A stretch of DNA of 64,000 nt, from NCBI GenBank assembly GCA_009760855.2, contig WPIO01000062.1:188001-252000 (forward strand), in the 5' to 3' direction. The position numbers were made by a program, and so were the translations under genes. This stretch comes from Cristatella mucedo (lineage: Eukaryota > Bryozoa > Phylactolaemata > Cristatellidae). The notes beneath the pieces are model-generated. The model was not told the origin of the DNA and made no database searches. It saw nothing but the letters and a program-made list of their open reading frames with translations. Positions 11,914 to 22,145 of this stretch are shown in pieces. Position 1 is the first letter of the stretch. Each line of letters opens with the position of its first letter.

Positions 11914-11991
11914 CGGTAGTGACTTCGTCACTATCTAGTCCTACATGCAACTGCGAACGTTCAGAAGCATCTGCATCAGCATCAGCTGGTT
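11914..11991 (-). CDS. RRM-gene exon, acidic linker, phase 1 to 1
   Basis: A 78-bp exon with acceptor TTGCACTTCAATTTCAG and a perfect donor ACCG|GTAAGT. Both other frames contain stops. The open frame encodes an acidic linker with 'PADADADASERS' then 'LHVGLDSDEVTT'. Its phase matches both neighbours: the upstream exon (13616-13708) leaves one base G, giving Glu at the junction, and this exon again leaves one base G, giving Val at the next. This three-way agreement is the main support. Confidence 0.65.
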
Positions 11992-13615
11992 CTGAAATTG
12001 AAGTGCAATGGATCGATGTTGGTGAGAGGGAGACGTAAGGCAAAACTTGAATGACACATCGGCAATGGTGTCCACAACAATAGACTTGCACGACATTTTG
12101 CCATAAGCTGGAGGGATGGGGGTGTACAACCTGTGGTGGGAAAAATGCTAACATTAACTTCACTGTGGTGGAGGGGTAGTGCTCGATTAGAATTACGATT
12201 CCAATTTGTATGCTCATAAAGTCATGAACTAAGAATAATCAGAATAAGAATAATAAATAGAATGTTTGCAGAGCAGAAAACAAAAAGCTCTATCTAAAAT
12301 ACAACTGACGGGAATGATCATTTGAAAGCTACAGCTTTTTCGGACTAACTTATTGACCTCTAGTATTCTCAAAAAGGATGAGACTCTGATCAAAAAAAGC
12401 AGCAAAAGCATAAGAATTGCACAGCTTACCGAGACAGCCTGCCAAGAACAGTTGGCTGCAGGCTCTTAATCGAGGGTAATAGTTAGAGAAGGCAAGCATA
12501 TATATTTTAATTCCTCAATGCTAGGAAGACCACCACAATATTTGAAATCGGCCCCTTTATATTGTCTTCCGGAGCACCCGGAAGAGTTTGAAGTAAGCAA
12601 TCCCAGAAGTAAGCAATCCCAAAGTCTGCCACACACAGAGACAAGAAACCGGCGAGCTCCCTTGCGTGACTCCATTAGCTGGTTTTCCACCAATGCATTG
12701 CAATGCAAGCAAAGGGCTTCTGTTTGAGCTAATTCAGCATTCTATGAGTGAAGTATTCTGAAAACTTTCAGACATTTGTGAATCGTACAGCTTTGATTTC
12801 ATAGTTTCTTTGCATATCCAAGTTTCCATCTTCCCTCCAGGTGTGTGCATGTGCACGCATGCATTCGGGCATACGGTGGAAGTAGTTTTTAGTTATGCGA
12901 TTTGTGTCGGTGAGTAAGGTATATGTCACGTGCAGGTTCATGCACTGAGCAAGAGTCGCGTAGAAATCCATAAATATGCATACAGCTGGACTCCGATTAT
13001 AACCTTTCCGGGACCAAAACATGCATACCCAAACACTCGCCAACCGTATAGCCGAGATATCAATTAAGAGACTGCAATTAAGTGATAGCCTTATCGGCAG
13101 CAACCGCATGGCGATGCCGGAATGTCGTGAAAAAGTGCAGCTACATTTTAAATACACTGTTCTTTAAACAAGAATCGGCATTTGGCTTTCTCAGCTGCAT
13201 TACAGCACTAAATAATTCAACTAGTGGTAGGTCACAGTGGGGGCAGAGCCAGGATTTTCAGGTTGGGGCAAGGGTTCAGGTTCGGGGCAAGAGTCCCTTC
13301 CCCCTAGGCATGGAGAAATTTGCCCCAGTATATTGGTAATTATCACTGGGATGTTTTGAGAACAGTTCAGGTTATCAACTCGACTATAGTAAATTACGGA
13401 CGTCAGAGAGCTTATAGGAGGTTAGTCAATCTGGCCAGTCGAGGACCTACTAAAACCAAAACTGGCAGGGAGTAGTAAGATTGATCGATGCGAACAGGTA
13501 GGGTGTTGCGGCACTTGCTACATCGCAGTTAAAGTAAAGGATCCAAATTAGCCTCGTTGATAAGCAAGTCCTGTCAGCAATCCATTAGTTGTTAACTCTT
13601 ACGAACAAGTCTTAC
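11992..13615. other. Intron of the RRM gene
   Basis: Between two phase-matched exons. It holds open frames on both strands (12466-12708, 12518-12727, 12768-13157) without consistent splice sites, and a possible 35-bp exon with donor CTCG|GTAAGC at 12427. No known repeat is seen. Confidence 0.45.
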
Positions 13616-13708
13616 CGGATTCAGCACGTACTGCAGGTATGATTAGTTCCACCTCCACTTGAGTTTCGTTGATATGATGACATCTTCGGTTGGTTACTCG
13701 CCAGTGTA
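13616..13708 (-). CDS. RRM-gene exon, C-terminal part of RRM
   Basis: A 93-bp minus-strand exon with a strong acceptor (CCAATCCTTCTCTACAG) and donor (TCCG|GTAAGA), open in one frame and phase 1 to 1. It encodes 'HWRVTNRRCHHINETQVEVE' followed by 'LIIPAVRAES', matching the second helix and last strand expected after the beta-3 strand of the RRM in the exon at 13792-13947. The hydrophobic alternation QVEVELII fits the final beta strand. Confidence 0.72.
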
Positions 13709-13791
13709 CTGTAGAGAAGGATTGGATGTGTCCATGACACTAATCGAAGTCTGTGCAAGAAAAGCCTTTCACAATTGAGTGGGTCACTTAC

Positions 13792-13947
13792 TGCAATCAT
13801 CTTCGAATATAATAACAGCAGTGTTATTCTGATCTGGCTCATAAGACAAGTGGAGTATTTTTCCCCCTCCAGACTTAAGCATGTTTTTAAAATATAATTC
13901 CAGTAACCTGCGAGGAGTATTCGGAGGAATCTTTGATATTCTCAACC
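13792..13947 (-). CDS. RRM-gene exon, PARP10/PARP14-type RRM core
   Basis: A 156-bp minus-strand exon flanked by acceptor ATATTCTTGCAG and donor TGCA|GTAAGT, phase 1 to 1. It encodes an RRM-like fold in order: beta-1 'LRISKIPPN', helix 1 'TPRRLLELYFKN', the hallmark loop 'KSGGGK', beta-2 'ILHLSYEPD', and beta-3 'AVIIFEDD'. The combination LELYF-x-N plus SGGG is typical of the RRMs at the start of PARP10/PARP14-like mono-ADP-ribosyltransferases and of relatives such as RBM43 and the NMI/IFI35 domains. These bind nucleic acid or protein and often act in stress or antiviral signalling. No ADP-ribosyltransferase or macro domain is visible, so the full protein type is open. Confidence 0.78.
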
Positions 13948-14224
13948 CTGCAAGAATATAATATTAAACTAAATCCATGCAATAAATTATACATGTATTT
14001 TAATGCGCTTTAATAATCATGCATTCAGTTACTTGGCACAACATTCGCATTTATATGGCCACCTATTGCCAGACAATCGTCTTCCCACACTTGTGGCACC
14101 AGATAGTTCAGTATCGGAGCAGCTCAGTTGAATGACCAAAGTAATCTTATCAAGCCTACACAGTGTGCGTATGGCCTCATTTAAGGATTTAAAGTTCACT
14201 AGTCCCAATTGAGAACCAACCTAC

Positions 14225-14309
14225 CTGGACTTCCGACTTCATAGTATTCGCCCGTACGTACTTCGTAACAGGTGTGGGTAATTTGCATGCTTGCTGCCTT
14301 CCTTGGATG
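14225..14309 (-). CDS. RRM-gene exon upstream of the RRM
   Basis: The donor CCAG|GTAGGT at 14225 is strong. The frame dictated by the next exon's phase reads 'QITHTCYEVRTGEYYEVGSP', ending with one base G that completes Gly before the RRM. The 5' limit is uncertain: a stop lies just upstream of 14322, and the acceptor GGCTACAG (giving 14309) has a poor pyrimidine tract; CATCCAAG is an alternative. A further upstream exon may end at a donor CAACG|GTACGT (about 14400) after 'KFGLIAWPRAGDVFECPYQ'. Confidence 0.5.
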
Positions 14310-14409
14310 CTGTAGCCGTTTCTATGCCCACTATGGGAATCGAACCTTGCTTCTCCCTTACCCATAGCAATCATGGTAGGCATACGTATAACGTACCGTT
14401 GATAGGGAC

Positions 14410-15087
14410 ATTCGAATACATCGCCGGCTCGAGGCCATGCGATCAGCCCAAATTTATCCACAGTTACCAAACGTAACGATTGTCCCAATTACTTTTAATC
14501 TAACGCAAGTTCTACTCTCTGAATGTAAGGGCTGCTTTGCATGCGTTAGCTCTGGCACCCCGACAACAGCTCGTCAGAAAAAGCAAAAAATCCTAGCAAC
14601 TCCGACAAACGCAGGCACGACAAAAGTGCGAAAATATAGTATTTTTTAAGTATGCGATTTAATTGATACCATTTCATTGATTTAACCTGCTTCTAAACCA
14701 CTCTTTCAAATCAATTACAACTATGTCAAAAAGAATCATGCATTATGAATGCAAACTCTGAACCAGGCAAATATCATATCAAATTTTGAGAAAGCCAGTC
14801 AAAATGCCTGTTCAGCAATCTTTCCTGGAGCGAAGTAAGTTGGATGCTTGTTTGATCTCGGACAAAATCTTCGGTGAAAGGTTCAGGATTTCAATCTTGC
14901 AACAGAATACTGTTACGACGAAGATCTACGAATGCACCTCAAAATAATTGTAGCTCTGAGCTTCGTCCCCGTAGCGGATGTTCTTGCTACTTCGGACGAA
15001 TCGTTCGACGACGGTCCTCCTCTAACGGCACTATTGATCAACTACTAGAAAGGCATACACATTATGAGACAGCTCAATGGAAATATA
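14410..15087. other. Possible upstream RRM-gene sequence
   Basis: The minus strand is open at about 14400-14488 and ends at a good donor, but its start is not defined. Beyond it, to 15087, I see AT-rich DNA without a clear exon or repeat. Confidence 0.3.
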
Positions 15088-15262
15088 AAATGCTAGCTGA
15101 TTTAACAGCCCTTATTTGTATGTAGGTAGAAGAGCCTTAAAGGCTATCACCACAGCTTGCAGCGGCATCAAAGGATCGCCCACTGCAGGATCCGAGCCCA
15201 CGAACTCGAGACCGAGGGCAAGAAGAGCAACCACCTTACTTAGGGTGCCATAATGGCTTATC
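15088..15262 (-). mobile_element. SINE-1, copy 2
   Basis: Aligned end to end with the copy at 1179-1352: the same 'tgctagctgatttaacagcc' end, the 'ggctatcaccac' body, and a decayed B-box (minus strand GGCTCGGATCC). Differences are scattered substitutions. Confidence 0.72.
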
Positions 15263-15289
15263 AACAGCTAAGAGGTCGACGGGCGACTT

Positions 15290-16171
15290 CGAGGTTTAAT
15301 TTGCAACTGCTGAATGTTTGGGGTCTCACAAATAACTGCGACAGAAGCTGCCATTTCCACAATAACAGTCAAAACACTGCAGTTTTCATTCCAAATAAAA
15401 CAGAATGGCGTTACGGGTTCACCCAACAAATTTCATGCAATTTCCCTTGGGCGTTCACGTGCTGTGGCCTCAAATGGCTCGGGTCAGCCAGCTTATTTAC
15501 ACATTCGAACGACGATATAGCTTCCACTTCCAAAAACAACTTCGAGCAACTGTGGTTTTAATTCCAAATTATAGAGAACAGTATGCAAAGTTTATTCACC
15601 AAACTGCATGGGATTTTCCTTGCGCGTTTTTATGCTATGGCCTCCGATAGCCTGTCCCAAATGGCAGCCCTAAGCAGTCAAACTGCGATACAGCTGCCAT
15701 TTCAACAAAAACCTTCGCGAAACCTCGGGCTTGATTTCAAATTACAGCAGCCAATGATCCACTTTAACCCACCACATTTCACGCGATTTCGCTTTCGCGA
15801 TCTCCTACTATGACCTCCAATGGCCCGGGCCAGCCAGCCTCCCTATTTTTTTGAACTGCGACACACCTGCCATTTCCTCAATAAGCGTCTCGCAGCTGCG
15901 GTTTTGGATACTAATTTACTAAAAAACGTTTCCTGGGTTTACCAAACAAGTTTCACGGCAAAGCTCGTTAGCTAATTCATGTAATGGCCTCCAATGGCCG
16001 GACCCGCGAGCCTCCTTACATATTCCAACGGCGATATAGTTACCATTTCCACAATAGGTACTGTGAAACTATAGTTTTGATGCCACATTATAGATAAGCG
16101 TTTCGGATTAAACCAATCCAATTTCATGGAATTGGGCAGGCTTTTTCTAATGCTATAGCCTCCAATGGCCC
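15290..16171 (+). repeat. 173-bp satellite array, forward arm
   Basis: About five tandem monomers with a period of 173 bp. The landmark 'gctgccatttcc' or its variants falls at 15347, 15520, 15693, 15866 and 16039. Each monomer also carries 'atggcctccaatggcccggg' or a variant near its end. Monomers differ by many substitutions, so the array is old. Open frames inside (15253-15813) arise from the repeat. Confidence 0.88.
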
Positions 16172-16190
16172 GGGCCATCAAAGGCTATAG
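16153..16190. repeat. Palindromic switch point of the satellite
   Basis: The array reverses orientation at a near-perfect palindrome: outer arms ctatagcct/aggctatag and a perfect 14-bp core atggcccgggccat (16165-16178), centred on 16171/16172. Confidence 0.85.
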
Positions 16191-16660
16191 TAATAAAACG
16201 CGTCAGTAAAATAGGATAAAATTTGATGAGTAAACCCGGAGCACTGTTTACCGTATTGAGCAATCAAAACTGCAGTTCGACTACGCCTATTCTTGGAATA
16301 GTAGTTGCATCGCAGATCAAAAATCGAAATCGAGCCGGGCCACTGGAGGCCATTAAGGAGAACTGGCTTGGGCTAAATTATGAAATTTGGATGGTAAGCT
16401 CGTAATACTGTTTTCTATAATTTGAAAACAACCCGCAGTTGGTCGATGCTTATTGTGAAAATAGTAGCTGTATCGCAGCTCAATTACATGCGGAGGCTGA
16501 CTGGTCCAGGCCATTTGAGGTAATAGCATGAGAACGTCCCAGCGCTACGCCATAAAATTTGGTTGGTTAACCTTAAACACTGTTTCCTATGATGCGGAAT
16601 CAAAACCAAAGTTGCACGAAGCCTATTGTAGAAATGGCAGTTCTATAGCAGTTCGACATT
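16172..16660 (-). repeat. 173-bp satellite array, reverse arm
   Basis: Reverse-complement monomers: the landmark falls near 16301, 16463 and 16637 (spacings 162 and 174). The arm is interrupted by a LINE-B copy and resumes at 17756. Confidence 0.8.
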
Positions 16661-17755
16661 GCATGGCTGCCCAAGCCGACCTTTGGGAAAAGTGATTAAG
16701 GCCCATGGAATAGGATATCACTTCTATGCTGACGATACTCAGTTGTATTTGTCATTCAAACCGTCGGAATCTGCTGCGGCAACTGAGAAACTGAATGCTT
16801 GCCTTGCCGATATTCGATCCTGGATGTCGGAAAACTTCCTGAAATTAAATGATGATAAAACCGAACTGCTGCTCATAGGACACCCTAAGCGCGTGGCTGG
16901 ATTAAAAGGCTTTGCCGTTCTAATAGGTGATGCTATTGTGCGGCCATCACCACGTGCTCGAAATTTAGGTGTCGTGTTCGACAGCTGCCTCAATTTCAAA
17001 AGCTTCATTCAGAAGACTGCCTCTACAGCTAGCCATCACATCCAACCCCTATCCAAGATTAGGAGCTGTCTCCCACAATGGCTTGTAAAAAATTTAACTA
17101 GCTCTTTAGTTCTGTCTCGGCTTGATTATTGTAATTTCCTTTTGTCTGGGCTGCCAAAGAAAGCTATTATGCCACTACAGCGGACTATGAATACGGCTGC
17201 AAGGCTAATCTTCAAGTCCCAGCGGTTTGAGCACGTGTCTCCTTTGCTGAAAGAGCTAGGATGGTTGCCAGATGAGCAAAGGATACAGAGCAAAGTTCTT
17301 ACGCTGACCCACAAGGCCCGCCACGGCTTAGCTCCTCCATACCTAGCTGAACAACTGCATTAGTTTCAGCCTGTTCGCGCCTTCAGGTCCTGTGTGGACA
17401 ATAAATTAGCTGTCCCATTCCTCCGCTTAAAGACAGTTGGCGACAGAAGCTTTAGCTCTGCAGGTCCTAGACTGTGGAACTCGCTTCCACAATTCTTACG
17501 CAACGACAACTACTCTCCTACTGCCGACTATGGCACATCCTTTTCAGCGGTCCTGAGCTGCTACTTCTATGCTACTCACTACCTCAACTGCTCTCCTGAC
17601 TCTGCTATGCTTCCCACTTTCTCTTTGTTGCGTGAGACGAAGTCTGTTGGCTACCGAATGCGTACCGAAAGCTGCTTAGGCTGTGAGTGCGCTATACAAA
17701 ACTCTCCTGCGTAACACCCACGTGGTCTTTATGACTTTGTGGAGTTACAAACGGA
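16661..17755 (+). mobile_element. LINE-B (CR1/L2-type) copy nested in the satellite
   Basis: An intact frame (16659-17363) starts within the reverse transcriptase. It has the catalytic F-Y-A-D-D-T-Q at 16722-16742, then 'SWMSENFLKLNDDKTELLL', 'LGVVFDSCLNFKSFI' and 'LSRLDYCNFLLSGLPKKAI'. A stop at 17361-17363 and a shift separate the C-terminal part (17394-17714: 'RSFSSAGPRLWNSLPQFLR'). The 3' end ('gagtgcgctatacaaaactc', then 'gtggagttacaaacggagat') recurs in other LINE-B copies. It is 5'-truncated. Satellite sequence on both sides shows it inserted into an existing array. Confidence 0.9.
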
Positions 17756-18110
17756 GATACATGGGAGGCCATTGCATTACAAAGCGGGTGCGAAATCGTA
17801 CGGCATTTTGAAAGTAAACCCGCACCGCCATTTTCTAAAATATGGAACGAAAACCAAAGTTGAGCGATGCCTATTGTGAAAATTGCAGCTGTATTGCCGT
17901 TTGAATGTGTATATAAACTGGTTGACCAGGGCCATTTGAAGCCCTAGCACGAGAACGCGAAAGCGGAATTGCAAGAAATATTGGTAGGTAAACCCGTAAT
18001 ATTATTATTCTGCATAATTTGGAATCAAAACCGTAGTGTTTTAACTATTACCAGAATTGTTGTGCTCGAAAAATCAAAAACCTACCTCGGACCAGTCGTA
18101 GTTAGAGATT
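17756..18110 (-). repeat. 173-bp satellite, reverse arm continued
   Basis: Two more reverse-orientation monomers ('gcctattgtgaaaattgcagc' landmark near 17868, 'accgtagtgttttaactatt' near 18030) follow directly after the LINE-B end. Confidence 0.78.
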
Positions 18111-18578
18111 ACCATCAAGGAATCGCATACAGGCTGAGCGTCTTGTTAGAGAATATCATTAGGCTTCATTAACTGTTTCTATATAACTACATCATTTCAA
18201 AATATATCTAAAACCTCTCATAAGTTATAATGTAAAATTTTTACTATGTACGTATTTTCTCTAATTAAACACTCTAATTGTGAATATCTATTTAAACCCG
18301 CATTCCTTAAAATTATTTTTGGGGGCTTGCGCCTGCGTGCTTTTGTGTTTCGCGCTTATGTCGCTGCACTTTTGTCGTCGGGCTTTTGTCGGCTCGCGTT
18401 AGTCGTGCGAGCTTTCATCGGATTACCATTGGCTCTATAATTAATATAGCCATCAAAGTAGGATCGATCATCTAATGAATAGCGAATTACTTCCAGGTGA
18501 TGAGCAGCTTCCGGTTTCACCGTTTAGACGAATGCACTTTAGCATGCCTGGCTTGCCCTTTCCTGTGGGTCTCAGTCC
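18111..18578. other. AT-rich DNA, then GC-rich degenerate repeat
   Basis: 18170-18300 is AT-rich. 18320-18425 has a loose short repeat around 'gcttttgtcg' ('cgcgcttatgtcgctgcac', 'gggcttttgtcggctcgcg'). No gene is seen. Confidence 0.35.
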
Positions 18579-18730
18579 AATAATGTAATTCATCTGTATA
18601 GCGCATTGACAGAACTTAAATCTATTCAGGCGCTTCACATATGCCACGGAGCTCGAGCTGCGACCTCGGCCGGCTGGTACAATCACCTTGACCTTAATCG
18701 GCCGAGCACTTATCGATTGAGCCAAGCCAG
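18579..18730 (-). mobile_element. SINE-2 copy
   Basis: Minus strand: a tRNA-like head starting 'ctggcttggctcaatcgata' (A-box region), a decayed B-box, then the LINE-type tail 'aagttctgtcaatgcgctat'. Compared with other copies it has an insertion between the boxes. Confidence 0.7.
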
Positions 18731-18974
18731 TGATAGTAAGGCACCAGTACTTCTGACATAGGTCGCAGATTTGAGTTCGTCAGCAGGTAATCCCTTATTT
18801 CTCATAACTATCAGGCAAACATAGCCACCGAGGCCCGTCTACTGCTACACTGTAGAAGCTGTGTTAAAATCAGCCAACCTTTACTTTTGCAACGGAGCAG
18901 CTCTCAGGCTAGCCGCGATATTAGCCCTTGCCTTAGTGGGTCTGACTAGGGCTCCTAGAGCAACCGTAGCGGAC

Positions 18975-19051
18975 GGACTAGCCAAGGACTAGCCAGGGAT
19001 TAGCCAGGGACTAGACAGGGACTAGACAGGGACCAGCCAGGGACTAGCCAG
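18975..19051 (+). repeat. 11-bp tandem repeat, seven units
   Basis: Consecutive 11-bp units of consensus ggactagccag start at 18975, 18986, 18997, 19008, 19019, 19030 and 19041, with only one or two changes each. The array runs directly into the palindromes at 19031-19138. Confidence 0.93.
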
Positions 19052-19138
19052 GGGCTAGCCCCTGGCTAGTCCCTGGCTGGTCGGGCTGGCCAGGGACTAG
19101 CCAGGGGCTAGCCCCTGGCTAGTCCCTGGCCAGCCCGA
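19031..19138. repeat. Two overlapping perfect palindromes (52 and 58 bp)
   Basis: 19031-19082 is a perfect palindrome centred on ctag (19055-19058). 19081-19138 is a second perfect palindrome, also centred on ctag (19108-19111). All four arms share the core 'agggactagccagggg', so several alternative hairpins or a cruciform are possible. Both are built from the adjoining 11-bp unit. Confidence 0.95.
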
Positions 19139-19139
19139 G

Positions 19140-20413
19140 AAGCAACAGGCACACACGCAACAGTAGCCACTCGAATCGTATACCGTCAGTTATTGCCGCT
19201 TACCCTTCTCGTATGTCCTGCTCCGTAGTCGAGTCGCATCTTCACCGCACCTGCGTAAATATGAGTCACCGAACGGTCTCTTATCAAGCACAAGGTACAG
19301 AGGTTTCAGCTGCACGACCCAAGGATGACGGTTGCAGATGTAGGGGTTTCCAAGAAACTGAATGCACGGCAGAATCCACATGCAACTGAACCCTTATTAG
19401 CATCAACAAACACCATTTTAAATTAGATCTATCGAATGAAAGCAGCCTGCAACCCTACCCCATACCCCGGCGAAACGGTATCAGAATGAAGGACCACACG
19501 GACCGTAAAGGAGGCCAAATTACGAATGCGATCCCAGCGCCAGGCTAGATTTGGAAGCGAACATCGATATTCGAGATGCCTCCTTTTTGTACAGAATCTC
19601 GTATTCACAGGAGCGCGATCAGCATAGCTGGACACGCATAGCGCGGGGCAGAACAAAAATGGACTCGGCTCCGGTGAGCCCAGTCTATATAGGAATAGCT
19701 TACGTGGCCATCACCAAGCAGAGTCTTTTGGAACATCCGTGGCTTCCCGAGGCACGCAGACCGCTGCAAGTACGACCAGCAAGTTGGGCGTGACTTATGC
19801 GGAGCGCAGCGATGGGTTCGCTGGGGAAATCCCTTGGCAACCTTTGAACCGAATGGGGACCTTTTTATCTCTTGGACCGAGCTGGATCGATAAACGGTCT
19901 GGGTTAAAGGCGTTCGCTGGGTCAATTGCAATTGGGTTAATTCGTCTGGATTAATCGCAATAATAATGTCTGATAGCGAAGCTAATATGTAGTGTTTTAT
20001 ATCTTCACGCGTAAGCTAGCGATCGTTACGTTTACCCCAGCACTAAGGGGCCGCCCGACCCTTGTTAGCGAATCAGATAGCGGTTGCTAGGCTCGAGCCA
20101 AGACACTAGCCAATCGGAGTGCCATTATAGATGTATGTACCCCAACCAATGGCAGTGCCACTACCTAACTGCGGTTGTGAGCTGGTACTAAAGCAGGGTG
20201 GGGACCGACCCTTGTTAGCGAGTTGGAACTCGGCGCTTCTCTGAGTCGAAAACGAGAGAATTTCTGTAAGAGTTAATGCCTGCACGCCAGCTTGAAATAG
20301 AAATTTTCCTAGTACTATTTAATACGATTGTTATGGAAAACTTTCTGGAGGTTCGTTAAATGTTTCGCTGGACGTGCGCACCAGACTCAAAATAGTGTGG
20401 GGTAATAGGCAAG
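19140..20413. other. Unassigned DNA with direct repeat
   Basis: The 16-mer 'cgacccttgttagcga' occurs at about 20057 and 20209, each near a 'caat..agtgccat/ac' motif, suggesting a decayed duplication of about 150 bp. Open frames at 19551-19954 (plus) and 19605-19931 (minus) have no splice support. Confidence 0.35.
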
Positions 20414-20621
20414 CTAAACGATAATAAGGGTAAACAAAGCTGCTAGTGCATCCAATATGTAGTTTTTGAAAAAATTCAAAGCTCTTTGTGTTATATCTGC
20501 GGACGTTACAGGTTCAATAGAAGGAGCGACATAATCTTGACGCGCTAGCAAATTGGGGAAATTGTGCCGACACCCAGTGACCTTGGCCACAGCCGGCAGA
20601 CCGGTCAGACGCAAGCGTCTA
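20414..20621 (-). CDS. Possible terminal exon with C-terminal hydrophobic helix
   Basis: On the minus strand a very good acceptor (TTTGCCTTGGCTGCTGCCAG) opens a 68-codon frame ending in a stop at 20414-20416, phase 2 in. It starts 'RRLRLTGLPAVAKV' and ends 'FFKNYILDALAALFTLIIV', a hydrophobic helix that would make a tail anchor. No polyadenylation signal was seen nearby. No family is recognised, and the opposite strand also has an open frame (20553-20738), so coding status is unproven. Confidence 0.35.
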
Positions 20622-20897
20622 CTGGCAGCAGCCAAGGCAAAGAGAGGTGGCCTTGTGGTTCTCGGACAGTTGCCCCGACGGACAGTTGCCCTAATCCAAA
20701 ACATTGACAAGTTTCGTCTGCGCAATGAATTGCAATGATTCCTGAGCGTTTAAAGGAGTTTATTGAAAGCTCGACCAGGTAAGTTTATATTTGTCGTAGT
20801 TATGCGAGCTGGAACACGCGGACCACTCAATAGACTGACAACGAACGACAATATCTCAAAACTCAATTTCCACGCCTTTACTAGAATGGGACATTTT

Positions 20898-21040
20898 AAT
20901 ATAATTCATTTGTATAGCGCCCCGAGAGAACTTAAATCTCTATTCAGGCGCTTAACATATGCCTCCGGTCTCGAGCCCACGACCTCAGCCAGACAATGGT
21001 CGGGGGCGAGCACCTTAACCGCTGGACCAAACCAGCTCGG
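20898..21040 (-). mobile_element. SINE-2 copy
   Basis: Minus strand: 'gagctggtttggtccagcgg' head with A-box, 'gggctcgagacc' B-box region, then 'agagatttaagttctctcgg' stem-loop tail and 'gcgctatacaaatgaattat'. Full length. Confidence 0.82.
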
Positions 21041-22145
21041 CGTTAAGTGCGATTATGTGAATATGTATTCAGAAACACCGATAGGAAAATTCCTATTGCC
21101 TGATTAATTGCCAGAACGGCGTCGTACCGCCGATTACATCCGCATGGGCTGCCCGGTCGCCATGCCCGGAAATACAAGTTGGTTTAACGCAGGAGCGCGT
21201 GGTTTTTGTGCAAAAATGAAGGATTATTATTAACATATGCTAAAACAAACTGAGATTATGCTGAAAATTAATATGGACTAAATTGTGTGAACCGAAACCG
21301 CGCGTCATCCCTTCCGTCCGACCTCGCATTGTTCCGAGCTTACTTTTCTGGGCGGGCTGCAAGCGCCGCTACGGATCGAGATGAGCTCACGAGCTGTCGT
21401 ATGACTTTGTTATTTTCGTAAATAGGTTTTGGCGCGATTCGCTAATTAGATTTGCGTGTAAATTGTAGAAGCTATAGATTTGGCTGTCCCTGAGCTCCAT
21501 GAAAGTTTACAGTGTGCTTACTTGTGCGAGAGTACGTGCATATTAACCAAGTAGGGTACTAACCTGCGACATTAGAATTTGTTATGCGCTTTGGCATTCT
21601 TGCATGATCATGTTGCCTGGCTTGTCCAAAAATCTTGATTGTTCATTGTCGTACGGCCAGTTGTGAAACGCCGGGAGAGATATTTGGTTCTCTTCGGGCG
21701 CTACAGAAAACTTATTATTGTTCCTGCACGGCCTATTTTGTAGTTCGTGTTTTTGCTCAGCTTTTTCTGTCTCATCCTCAGTCTTTTCTTGTACGCTTGA
21801 GGAGGTGGCACTACTTGGCGTGTTGTTAGCCGACGGAGATTATACTCACAAGTTGCCATTGCAAAGAGCGGTGGGAAAATGCTATCCGTCCACGCGACAC
21901 CCGAGTACTAGTTACCGTTGCCTTTATCGCCTTTAGGCAAGAGCTATTTATTTGTAGCCTCTCGTATTTTGACATCTGTCATGTAAGCAATCTGGTGTCG
22001 TATCTTGTGTAATTGACACCGATGACAATAGCGGGCTGTGAGGGCTGTGAGCGCAGTTCACTATTTAATTGCTTTCAACACAGCATCTCTTAAGCGCCTA
22101 GAAAGAAATTTAGTTCTCTGAGGGTGCTATACAAATGTATTATAA
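21041..22145. other. Intergenic DNA with two LINE tail remnants
   Basis: Short plus-strand stem-loop tails of the LINE-A/SINE-2 type lie at 21662-21720 ('gagagatatttggttctctt') and 22086-22145 ('agaaagaaatttagttctct', 'tgctatacaaatgtattata'). A GC-rich stretch at 21300-21420 has no assigned exon. Confidence 0.55.

Noticed and set aside
14320-14395. tRNA-like segment with GGTTCGATTCC
   Set aside because: The T-stem does not pair and no anticodon arm can be drawn; it more likely lies within an intron of the RRM gene.
15253-15813. Overlapping plus-strand open frames of 60-100 codons
   Set aside because: They lie inside the 173-bp satellite and repeat with it.
18975-19138. CRISPR array
   Set aside because: The direct units are 11 bp without spacers and continue as palindromes; the window is eukaryotic.
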